From: UBA5359 sp028699365 [NCBI: bacterium]
GTDB lineage: Bacteria; UBP13; UBA5359
Assembly: GCA_028699365.1 (NCBI GenBank)
Contig: JAQVUQ010000019.1
Span: 1-14,664, forward strand
DNA: 14,664 nt
Direction of reading: 5' to 3'
The translations under genes were made by a program, and so were the position numbers. Below are positions 1 to 6,428 of the stretch, in pieces; the first letter of the stretch is position 1, and every line of letters begins with the position of its first letter. Under the pieces are notes generated by a model. That model was not told the origin of the DNA. It saw only the letters and a list, made by a program, of their open reading frames with translations, and searched no databases.

Positions 1-1285
1 CAATCTTCTGGCGGCGATGCTGGATAACAGCGTTATCAAAGGCAATCGACTGGATATCGATCGTCACTCCGTAAGCTGGCGCCGTGTCATGGATATATCC
101 GACAGGTCGCTGCGGCAGATAGTAACCGGTCTTGGCGGCAGAGAGAACGGAGTGCCTCTGGAATCCGGCTTCGATATATCCGTATCCTCCGAAGTAATGG
201 CCATCCTGGCCTTAACCGGCAGCCTGAAGGATCTCAGGGAGAGACTGGGCCGCATAGTGGTGGCCGCAACCGGAAACGGTCAGCCGGTCACCGCTGAGGA
301 TCTGAAAGCGGCAGGAGCTATGGCTGTTCTCCTGCGTGAAGCCATCAAGCCTAACCTGCTCCAAACGCTGGAAAACAATCCGTGTATCGTTCATACCGGA
401 CCCTTTGCCAATATAGCTCACGGCAACAGCTCTATTCTGGCGGATATGATCGCCATGCGTCTGGGAAGATACGTGGTGACCGAGAGCGGGTTCGGGGCCG
501 ACATAGGCGCAGAGAAATTCATGGATATAAAGTGCCGTTACAGCAATATGCGGCCGGACGCGGTGGTCCTGGTTGCCACGGTGAGGGCGTTGAAAAGCCA
601 CAGCGGGGATTTCAGAATTGTGGCCGGCAAGCCTCTCGATAAGGGCTTGCTGGAGGAGAATCTGGATGCGCTCTCCAGGGGGTGCGCCAATCTGAAAAAG
701 CAGGTGGAAAACGTAGCCCTTTTCGGAGTGCCTGTAGTGGTAGCCATTAATTCATTTCCTACCGATACCAGGGCAGAGGTGGATATGGTCGTCCAGCGTG
801 CGCTGGAAGCCGGTGCCTTCGATGCAGTGGTCAGTGATGTCTGGTCCTCCGGCGGCAGAGGCGGTACCCGATTGGCCGAAGCCGTGGTACGGGCGGCCGA
901 AACACCGGCAGATTTCCGTTTTCTATACGATCTGGATATTCCCATAAAGGAAAAGATCGAGACTATAGCCGTCAAAGTATACGGGGCCGACGGCGTTGAT
1001 TATCTACCCTTGGCCGAGAAGCAGATCGCCCGCTACACGGAAGCGGGATATGATGAGTTGCCGGTCTGCATGGCCAAGACGCACCTCTCTCTCTCTCACG
1101 ATCCGTCGCTGAAGGGGCGTCCGTCCGGTTTCCGCCTGCCGGTCAAAGAGGTGCGTGCTTCCATCGGCGCAGGTTTCCTCTATCCTCTTTGCGGCGATAT
1201 CCGTACTATGCCCGGTTTGCCGACAAACCCTGCTGCCGAGAATATCGACCTGGATGCCGACGGAAGAATTGTCGGACTATTTTAG
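1..1285 (+). CDS. fhs: formate--tetrahydrofolate ligase, 5' truncated by window edge
   Basis: Cytosolic enzyme that joins formate to tetrahydrofolate using ATP, giving 10-formyl-THF; it is the formate entry step of one-carbon metabolism and, in acetogens, of the methyl branch of the Wood-Ljungdahl pathway. The reading frame is open from base 2 and gives about 427 residues, against a usual length near 555-560, so roughly 130 N-terminal residues with the P-loop (GEGKTT type) lie upstream of the window. Family landmarks are plain: the TGPFANIAHGNSS block, TESGFGADIGAEKF, VLVATVRALKSHSG, VVVAINSFPTDT and the C-terminal TMPGLPTNPAAENIDLD. The ATG at 17 is internal, not the start. The TAG stop is at 1283-1285 and the C-terminus looks complete. 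The next gene is on the same strand 296 bases away, so it is probably transcribed separately. No frameshift or unusual residue was seen. Confidence 0.97.
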   Translation, partial: NLLAAMLDNSVIKGNRLDIDRHSVSWRRVMDISDRSLRQIVTGLGGRENGVPLESGFDISVSSEVMAILALTGSLKDLRERLGRIVVAATGNGQPVTAEDLKAAGAMAVLLREAIKPNLLQTLENNPCIVHTGPFANIAHGNSSILADMIAMRLGRYVVTESGFGADIGAEKFMDIKCRYSNMRPDAVVLVATVRALKSHSGDFRIVAGKPLDKGLLEENLDALSRGCANLKKQVENVALFGVPVVVAINSFPTDTRAEVDMVVQRALEAGAFDAVVSDVWSSGGRGGTRLAEAVVRAAETPADFRFLYDLDIPIKEKIETIAVKVYGADGVDYLPLAEKQIARYTEAGYDELPVCMAKTHLSLSHDPSLKGRPSGFRLPVKEVRASIGAGFLYPLCGDIRTMPGLPTNPAAENIDLDADGRIVGLF

Positions 1286-1339
1286 CCGTATATGTCGCCC
1301 TCGGCGCCGTATACGGCAGCCTGAAGTCTGAAGCTTTTT
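1285..1339 (+). terminator. possible weak terminator after fhs
   Basis: An 8-base inverted repeat (1285-1292 pairing with 1310-1317, GCCGTATA/TATACGGC) starts at the fhs stop codon. Its loop holds a second small hairpin (CGCC 1296-1299 with GGCG 1303-1306). The nearest T-run is at 1335-1339, about 17 bases beyond the stem, which is too far for a standard intrinsic terminator. It may be an RNA 3'-end structure or a Rho-assisted end. The inverted repeat is certain; the role is inferred. Confidence 0.3.
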
Positions 1340-1354
1340 AGTCTGAAGGGTTTT
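1325..1354 (+). repeat. two-copy 15-base tandem repeat
   Basis: Two adjacent 15-base units, AGTCTGAAGCTTTTT and AGTCTGAAGGGTTTT, match at 13 of 15 positions. The TCTGAAG core is preceded by a further CTGAAG. The repeat lies in the non-coding gap after fhs. No function can be assigned; replication slippage is the simplest origin. Confidence 0.6.
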
Positions 1355-1414
1355 ATGCCTGAATTGTCAGCTTTGTGCCGTATTCTAAAGAGTGCTGTTT
1401 GGATAGGAAAAAGA

Positions 1415-1428
1415 GGTATACTTATACC
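1415..1428. promoter_or_regulatory. short dyad, operator- or promoter-like
   Basis: GGTATA-CT-TATACC is a perfect 6-2-6 inverted repeat in the non-coding gap before the TPR gene. It contains TATACT (1417-1422), which resembles a sigma-70 -10 box. No well-spaced -35 box was found: TTGGAT at 1399 leaves only 12 bases of spacer. It could be a repressor site over a promoter or coincidence in an AT-rich patch. Confidence 0.3.
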
Positions 1429-1456
1429 GGGTAGAGAATTATGTGTACTGTGATCA

Positions 1457-1498
1457 GACTTCCAGGATATTTAGCCGTTTAGTAGAACGCTGGAAGTC
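1457..1498 (+). repeat. 9-base inverted repeat in leader of TPR gene
   Basis: GACTTCCAG (1457-1465) pairs perfectly with CTGGAAGTC (1490-1498) across a 24-base loop. It lies 84 bases before the TPR gene start. In RNA it would form a stem-loop; in DNA the arms could be half-sites for a protein. No T-run follows, so it is not an intrinsic terminator. Confidence 0.5.
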
Positions 1499-1527
1499 AT
1501 AAAGGCTGAATAATCCACTGGAATACT

Positions 1528-1567
1528 GCTAACAAGCTAAATAGCTAATGAGCTAAACAGCTAACTA
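1528..1567 (+). repeat. five tandem GCTAANNA units, period 8
   Basis: Five consecutive 8-base units begin at 1528, 1536, 1544, 1552 and 1560. Each reads GCTAA, then two variable bases, then A (variable pairs CA, AT, TG, AC, CT). The spacing is exact, with six of eight positions invariant. The array ends 3 bases before the G-rich ribosome binding site of the TPR gene (GGGGGAG, 1571-1577). Its position suggests an effect on translation or promoter function of that gene, but this is inference. Confidence 0.75.
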
Positions 1568-1581
1568 CTGGGGGGAGCGTT

Positions 1582-3507
1582 ATGATCGATCGGTTGCGAA
1601 GAGTGTTGGGCATAGGGCTGGTTGTTGCCGTTCTTGCTTCTGTGTTTGTGATCGTAGCTGCTGAGGCGGAAGATAGTGCAAGCGCCAAGGAGAAGTATTA
1701 TTTTGCTGTCGGTCTCTATGATAAGGAGCTCTATGAGGAGGCCGTAAGACAGTTCAGCAGTTATATCGAGTCTTTCCCTAAAGGGGATAGAAACGGCGAT
1801 GCCGTCTTTCTTATAGGTGAGTGCAACACCAGGCTGGGACGAGCAGAGGCCGCCGCACAGGCATATGCCAGAGTTGCGACTGAATTTCCCAACAGTCAGT
1901 ATTCCTCACAGGCGCATTTCCGGCTTGGAGAGGGATATTTCAGGGCCGGGCAGTATGAGAAAGCTCTGTCGGAATTCAATGGGATCCTTAATTCCAAAGA
2001 CAAGGAACTGGTGGCCAAAGCAGCTTATAATGCTGGTGAGGTTTACTTCCAGCTTCAGAAATATGCCGAAGCCATAAAGTCTTACACACGCTTTCTGGAC
2101 GAGACGCCGCAGGGAGAGTTGAGCGGTTTTGCCGCCTATTCGATAGGCTTCTCCTATATGAAATTGAAGGATTACCGGCAGGCCGTAACGGCCTATCAGA
2201 CGGCTCTGGGTAAGCAACTCAATCCCAAGCTTTCCGCCGAGCTTCAGTTTCGCATAGGCGAGTCCTTCAGCGCCATGAAGGATTATCCCCATGCCGAGGA
2301 AGCGTACGGAAAGGTGTTGACGGACTATCGGCAGAGCGAATTTGCGGATGATGCCCTTTTCTGTCGCGGATGGGCATATTACGAGCAAAACAAGTTTACA
2401 CCGGCCAATGGCGATTTTGCCTCCATCCTGAAGGATTTCCCCAAGAGCGAGTGGGCTGATGATGCCATTTACTATACCGGCTGGATGTATCATAAGGATA
2501 ACAAGTTGACGGAAGCCGTCACGGCTTACGATAAGCTGTTGAAACAGTATCCGTCCAGTATATTTCTGCATGATGCCTTATACAACATGGGCTGGTGCTA
2601 CAATCAGTTGGGTAAATACGATCAGGCCATGGAGGCCTATTCCCGGCTGGCTGACAATTATCCCAAGAGCGCTTTGGCTGTCCAGGCCCTTCATCAGATG
2701 GGTGAATACTGTTTCAACCAGAAGAATTATGCCAAAGCCATGGATATATATCGTCGTGCGGTATCCATTGATAAGGATAACGTAAACAACGATATAATAT
2801 ATTACAAGATCGGGCTGGCTGCATACGAACTGACGGATTACAACAGCGCGATAGGGGCCTATAGGGAAGTGATAACAAGGTATCCCGCCAGCAAATGGGC
2901 TTGCGAGGCACAATATCAGGTGGCGGATTTATTAAGCAAGCAGACTAAATACGCCGAGGCGATAAGCGAATTCAGGAAGGTAGTCGATCTGTATCCCAAG
3001 TCCGAGTTTGCGCCGTATGCGCTCTACTATATCGGCTATTTCAGTATGAAGATCGATGATTGGGATGCATCCGTGCAGGCCTTCAACAAGTTGTTGCAGG
3101 ATTGCCCGCTGCAGGGACTTACGCGCGAGGCATCGATCTCCATAGGGGATTGCTATTACAACCAAAAGAAGTATGGAGAAGCGGTTACGGCTTATCGTAA
3201 AGCGCTGACGTTGATAACGGGTGAGTCTCTGGCCGATGTCCAGGAGAAGCTCGGTGATGCCTTTGCCGCCCAGAATATGTATGATGAGGCTTTGGCCGAA
3301 TATCTGAAGGTAGTGATACTCTACAAATCGTTTGAGGTAAGGGTTGCCCGAAGCCAGTATAAGTCCGGTCAGTGCTACGAGCAGCTTAAAAAGTGGGTCA
3401 AGGCCAAGCGGATGTATCAGGGCCTGATCGATGAACAACCTAAGGGCGAATGGACCGATAAAGCCAGGGAGAGAATAAAAGCCATAGGTGATCAACCGGA
3501 TGAATGA
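1582..3507 (+). CDS. exported protein with about 16 tetratricopeptide repeats
   Basis: The 641-residue product begins with a signal peptide or single N-terminal membrane helix: basic RLRR, hydrophobic core at about residues 9-26, then AEAEDSASA. There is no lipobox cysteine. The rest is an almost unbroken solenoid of about 16 TPR-like units of roughly 37 residues, each of the form A.Y..G..Y...KY.EA...Y...L..YP.S......, like the expanded repeats of YbgF/CpoB, BamD and TPR_6 families. No enzymatic domain is visible, so it is most likely a scaffold or adaptor in the periplasm or on the outer face of the membrane; the partner is unknown. The ATG follows GGGGGAG (1571-1577) by 4 bases, and the signal peptide supports this start. 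The stop overlaps the start of nadK, so the two are probably co-transcribed and translationally coupled. A link to cell envelope assembly is inference only. Confidence 0.88.
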   Translation: MIDRLRRVLGIGLVVAVLASVFVIVAAEAEDSASAKEKYYFAVGLYDKELYEEAVRQFSSYIESFPKGDRNGDAVFLIGECNTRLGRAEAAAQAYARVATEFPNSQYSSQAHFRLGEGYFRAGQYEKALSEFNGILNSKDKELVAKAAYNAGEVYFQLQKYAEAIKSYTRFLDETPQGELSGFAAYSIGFSYMKLKDYRQAVTAYQTALGKQLNPKLSAELQFRIGESFSAMKDYPHAEEAYGKVLTDYRQSEFADDALFCRGWAYYEQNKFTPANGDFASILKDFPKSEWADDAIYYTGWMYHKDNKLTEAVTAYDKLLKQYPSSIFLHDALYNMGWCYNQLGKYDQAMEAYSRLADNYPKSALAVQALHQMGEYCFNQKNYAKAMDIYRRAVSIDKDNVNNDIIYYKIGLAAYELTDYNSAIGAYREVITRYPASKWACEAQYQVADLLSKQTKYAEAISEFRKVVDLYPKSEFAPYALYYIGYFSMKIDDWDASVQAFNKLLQDCPLQGLTREASISIGDCYYNQKKYGEAVTAYRKALTLITGESLADVQEKLGDAFAAQNMYDEALAEYLKVVILYKSFEVRVARSQYKSGQCYEQLKKWVKAKRMYQGLIDEQPKGEWTDKARERIKAIGDQPDE

Positions 3508-4399
3508 CGGCTTTCCTAAGGTAATCGGCGTTGTCTCACACCCGCAAAGCGAGAAGATCATAGGCAAGGTAAGGCATCTTGTCGAGTGGTTGGAGGAGAG
3601 ATGCGTTACCGTTAAAATGCGGCCTGCATTTGCAGAGGCGCTGGGGCGGCCGGAGTGCGGATACAACGATAGCGAACTGGTGAAGGACATAGATCTGTTG
3701 CTGGTGCTGGGCGGTGACGGCTCCTTTCTGGGTGCCGCCAGGCTGGCTGCACCCTGCAGCGTTCCGATACTGGGTGTGGATCTGGGTACGCTGGGCTTTC
3801 TGACCGAAGTACGTCTGGATAAGGTGGAGGAGGCCCTGTCGGCAGTAGCCTCAGGCTGCTATGCCATAGACGAACGCATGATGCTTCAGGCCCGTGTGTT
3901 GACCAACGGGCAGGAGCGTCTCAGCTACCGGGCTATGAACGATGTGGTCGTTGCCAAGGGTTCCTTTTCCCGGATGATACGCTTTAAAGTGTATGTGGAT
4001 AACAGTTACCTGACCACTTACGCCGCTGACGGTATAATCATGGCCACGCCTACTGGATCTACCGCGTATTCTCTATCCGCCGGCGGGCCGGTAGTCAATT
4101 CCAGTCTGAGTGTAATAATAGTGACGCCGATATGCGCGCACTCTCTTCACGCCAGATCCCTGGTGGTATCGGAAAACGAAGAGATAAGAATCAGAGTCGA
4201 GTGCAAGGAACGTGACGCCATGATCACGGTGGATGGCCAGGAGGGCGAGCATCTCGACGATGGAGATATCATAGTGGTAAGCAGCGCCCCCTACAAGGCC
4301 AGGGTGGTAAAGCTTCAAGAGCGTAATTTTTACACGGTTCTACGCACCAAGCTCAAGTGGGGCGGCGACTATGAAGCACGCGTTTGCGACAGGGACTGA
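3500..4399 (+). CDS. nadK: NAD kinase
   Basis: Cytosolic NAD+ kinase (ATP or polyphosphate dependent), which makes NADP+. It carries the family signatures: LVLGGDGSFLGAAR (the GGDG nucleotide-binding motif, residues about 71-74), PILGVDLGTLGFLTE, MNDVVV, the glycine-rich core DGIIMATPTGSTAYSLSAGGP, and VDGQEG near the C-terminus. I prefer the ATG at 3500, giving 299 residues: AGGTG at 3486-3490 is a plausible ribosome binding site 9 bases before it, and it overlaps the end of the upstream TPR gene by 8 bases. A GTG at 3488 would add four residues but has no good site. It is 6 bases from recN; nadK-recN neighbourhood is common in bacteria. No missing motif was seen. Confidence 0.96.
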   Translation: MNDGFPKVIGVVSHPQSEKIIGKVRHLVEWLEERCVTVKMRPAFAEALGRPECGYNDSELVKDIDLLLVLGGDGSFLGAARLAAPCSVPILGVDLGTLGFLTEVRLDKVEEALSAVASGCYAIDERMMLQARVLTNGQERLSYRAMNDVVVAKGSFSRMIRFKVYVDNSYLTTYAADGIIMATPTGSTAYSLSAGGPVVNSSLSVIIVTPICAHSLHARSLVVSENEEIRIRVECKERDAMITVDGQEGEHLDDGDIIVVSSAPYKARVVKLQERNFYTVLRTKLKWGGDYEARVCDRD

Positions 4400-4405
4400 G
4401 GATAG

Positions 4406-6100
4406 ATGATACGTCTTCTGGAGATAAGCGATTTCGGTATAATAGGGCATCTGGAGATAACCCTGTATCCCGGCCTGAACGTACTTACCGGTGAGACAGG
4501 CGCAGGAAAATCGTTGATCGTGGAAGCCATTGATGCCATTCTGGGTGGGCGCATCAGCGTTGATATGGTGCGCCTCGGCTCCAGGAGAGCCCGCATTCAA
4601 GCCGTGTTTTCACAGCCGTTGCCGCCGGGAGTTACCGAACTCCTTGCCGGCTCCGGAATCGAGCTGGAGGATGAGTTGTATCTCTCCAGAGAGATAGGCT
4701 CCGACGGGCGGGGAGTATGCCGCATAAACGGCAGCATGGTCCCGCTGCAGACATACAGATCCGCCGGCGAATTGCTGGCGGATATTCACGGGCAGCACGA
4801 CACGCAATCCCTTCTCAGGCAATCGGTCCATATAGATATGCTGGATATATATGCCGGCGCTGAAGCTCTTTCATTGAGACAGCAGGTGAGCGAGTCTTAC
4901 AGGATCAGGACTGAGTTTGCGGCAACGTTGACAGATATACGTGAGCGATCCGAGGAGCGGTTAAGACGGATAGATTATCTGCGCTTTCAGGTTAATGAAA
5001 TAGATGAGGCCGGGATTGTGCCGGAAGAGGTCGCGGCGCTGGAAGAAGAGCGTAATATTCTATCCAATGCCGAGAGGCTGTACGCATTGGCGGATCAGGC
5101 TTATGAAGAGATTTACGGTCGTGAGGCTACGGCAGCCGTGGAAAGCCTGTCACGGGCTGTAGATGCCGTTGGAGGCATATCTGCCGTCGACAGCAAATGG
5201 AAGCAGGATCTGGACAGGCTTGAATCACTGTTGGCCGATCTTGAAGATTACGGCCGGACACTGGCCGGATATCGCTCTTCGGTGGAATTCGATCCGCAGC
5301 GTCTGGCGCAGATTCAGGACAGGCTTGACCGTATAGGCAGGCTATGCACCAAATACGGCGGCACTCCGGAATCGTTGATTGATTACAGAAGCAGTGCAGT
5401 GAAAGAGCTGGCGTCTCTGGAAGAGCAGGAATACAGCGCCGGAAATCTGGAAAAAGACCTGCACGATATCTCGATCCGTCTGCTTCAGGACGCCGGCGCC
5501 TTGAGCCGGCTGAGACAGGAAACAGCCGTTGTCTTCTCGCAGAGAGTGGCCGGGGAATTGAAGGATCTGGGGCTGCTGAAGCAGGTGTTCTCCGTGACCG
5601 TCAGCGCGGCGGAGGGTGATGAGACGCACCGTCTTGAATCCATAGGCCCCAAGGGTATGGATAACGTGGAGATGATGATCAGTCTGAACCCGGGGCAGCC
5701 TGCCATGCCGCTGCGCAAGGTTGCTTCAGGCGGAGAGCTGTCACGTTTGGCACTGTCTATCAAAACGGTTCTGGCTGAGCATGATATGATTCCTGTGATG
5801 ATCTTCGATGAAATAGATGCCGGCATAGGCGGACGCATCGGTGGAACGATTGCCGAGCGCATGAAGCGGATAGCCGCTCACAGGCAGGTGATCTGCATCA
5901 CCCATACGCCGCAGATAGCGGCAGCGGCGGACAACCATATGAAAATCGTCAAATCCGCCGATAACGACAGCGTCAGTGTGCATATCGAGCGATTGATGGA
6001 TGATGAACGTCTGCGCGAACTGTCGTCGATGATCGGTGTGAACGATGATGATGTTGTTGGCAGAGACATCGCCGCCAGAATGATTTTTGATAGCAAGTGA
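4406..6100 (+). CDS. recN: DNA repair protein RecN (SMC-like ATPase)
   Basis: RecN is a cytosolic SMC-family ATPase that acts early in recombinational repair of double-strand breaks. The 564-residue product has full family architecture: N-terminal ATPase half with LNVLTGETGAGKS (Walker A, about 29-36), the QHDTQSLL segment, a long charged helical region (about 150-370) expected to form the antiparallel coiled coil, then the ABC signature SGGELSR (441-447), Walker B IFDEIDAGIGG with D468/E469, and ITHTPQIAAAAD. The length matches the family. The ATG lies just after GAGGA (4398-4402), 6 bases past the nadK stop, and the first residues align with the usual RecN start, so this start is secure. 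It is the last gene of the TPR-nadK-recN cluster. No LexA-type box was recognised nearby. Confidence 0.97.
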   Translation: MIRLLEISDFGIIGHLEITLYPGLNVLTGETGAGKSLIVEAIDAILGGRISVDMVRLGSRRARIQAVFSQPLPPGVTELLAGSGIELEDELYLSREIGSDGRGVCRINGSMVPLQTYRSAGELLADIHGQHDTQSLLRQSVHIDMLDIYAGAEALSLRQQVSESYRIRTEFAATLTDIRERSEERLRRIDYLRFQVNEIDEAGIVPEEVAALEEERNILSNAERLYALADQAYEEIYGREATAAVESLSRAVDAVGGISAVDSKWKQDLDRLESLLADLEDYGRTLAGYRSSVEFDPQRLAQIQDRLDRIGRLCTKYGGTPESLIDYRSSAVKELASLEEQEYSAGNLEKDLHDISIRLLQDAGALSRLRQETAVVFSQRVAGELKDLGLLKQVFSVTVSAAEGDETHRLESIGPKGMDNVEMMISLNPGQPAMPLRKVASGGELSRLALSIKTVLAEHDMIPVMIFDEIDAGIGGRIGGTIAERMKRIAAHRQVICITHTPQIAAAADNHMKIVKSADNDSVSVHIERLMDDERLRELSSMIGVNDDDVVGRDIAARMIFDSK

Positions 6101-6134
6101 AGCTCTGTCTGATGTTTCGGAGGGCGGTTTCGTC

Positions 6135-6163
6135 TTGTCACGGAAAAATAAATATGTTATCAT
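6135..6163 (+). promoter_or_regulatory. sigma-70-type promoter of tRNA-Ser
   Basis: TTGTCA (6135-6140) and TATCAT (6158-6163) each match the consensus -35 and -10 boxes at five of six positions, separated by the ideal 17 bases. Transcription would begin near 6170, about 10 bases before the mature 5' end of the tRNA. This is the best promoter match in the window. Confidence 0.75.
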
Positions 6164-6179
6164 GACGCTACGGTTTTTT

Positions 6180-6275
6180 GGAGAGATGGCCGAGTCGGCT
6201 GAAGGCGACCGCCTGCTAAGCGGTTATAGTGTCTAATGGGCGCTATCGAGGGTTCGAATCCCTCTCTCTCCGCCA
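6180..6275 (+). tRNA. tRNA-Ser, anticodon GCU
   Basis: A class II tRNA that decodes AGC and AGU serine codons. The acceptor stem GGAGAGA (6180-6186) pairs fully with TCTCTCC (6265-6271). The D stem is GCC/GGC (6189-6191 with 6204-6206). The anticodon stem ACCGC/GCGGT encloses the loop CTGCTAA with GCT at 6215-6217. A long variable arm (6225-6247) forms an eight-pair stem with G-U pairs, as expected for serine. The T arm is GAGGG-TTCGAAT-CCCTC. The discriminator is G (6272), and CCA is encoded (6273-6275). It has its own promoter and terminator. No integrase or duplicated tRNA 3' end that would mark an integrated element was seen. Confidence 0.98.
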
Positions 6276-6286
6276 CCAGTATCCAT

Positions 6287-6318
6287 AAAACTCTGTCCTT
6301 GAGGGACAGAGTTTTTTT
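6287..6318 (+). terminator. intrinsic terminator of tRNA-Ser
   Basis: A perfect stem of ACTCTGTCC with GGACAGAGT around a TTGAG loop (6299-6303) is followed directly by seven Ts (6312-6318). Four As before the stem can extend the pairing into the T-run. It starts 12 bases after the encoded CCA. Confidence 0.92.
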
Positions 6319-6331
6319 ATGTCCGACGGTG

Positions 6332-6351
6332 TGAAATAAAGGGTTATTTCA
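6332..6351. repeat. 8-base stem, 4-base loop inverted repeat
   Basis: TGAAATAA and TTATTTCA form a perfect 8-base inverted repeat around AGGG. It lies between the tRNA terminator and the secreted PDZ/beta-helix gene, 77 bases before that gene's start. No T-run follows. It is AT-rich and weak as RNA, so an operator is as likely as an RNA element. Confidence 0.45.
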
Positions 6352-6428
6352 GAAAATATAGAAATAGTCAAATATAAACTGATTTTGCCAACGATTAGAT
6401 TTATACTGATGAAAGAGGTCCAGCGCAG

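Noticed and set aside
1441-1482. Possible 13-codon leader peptide (MCTVIRLPGYLAV) in the TPR gene leader
   Set aside because: There is no clear ribosome binding site and no run of regulatory codons; an ORF this short is expected by chance. It overlaps the first arm of the 1457-1498 inverted repeat, which is the only reason it was considered.
1582-3507. TPR-coding DNA as a nucleotide tandem repeat
   Set aside because: The period of about 111 bases is visible only at protein level; the DNA copies have diverged too far to be recent duplications.
2932-3690. Minus-strand open frame of about 252 codons across the TPR/nadK junction
   Set aside because: It is antisense to two well-supported genes, with low-complexity hydrophobic content arising from the complement of TPR codons.
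6180-6275. tRNA-Ser as an integration site of a mobile element
   Set aside because: No integrase gene and no second copy of the tRNA 3' end was seen in the window, and an intact terminator follows the tRNA directly.
6373-6407. Promoter boxes for the PDZ/beta-helix gene (TATAAA at 6373, TATACT at 6402)
   Set aside because: No -35 box lies at acceptable spacing from either; TTGCCA at 6385 leaves only 11 bases before TATACT. The region is AT-rich, so -10-like strings are expected.
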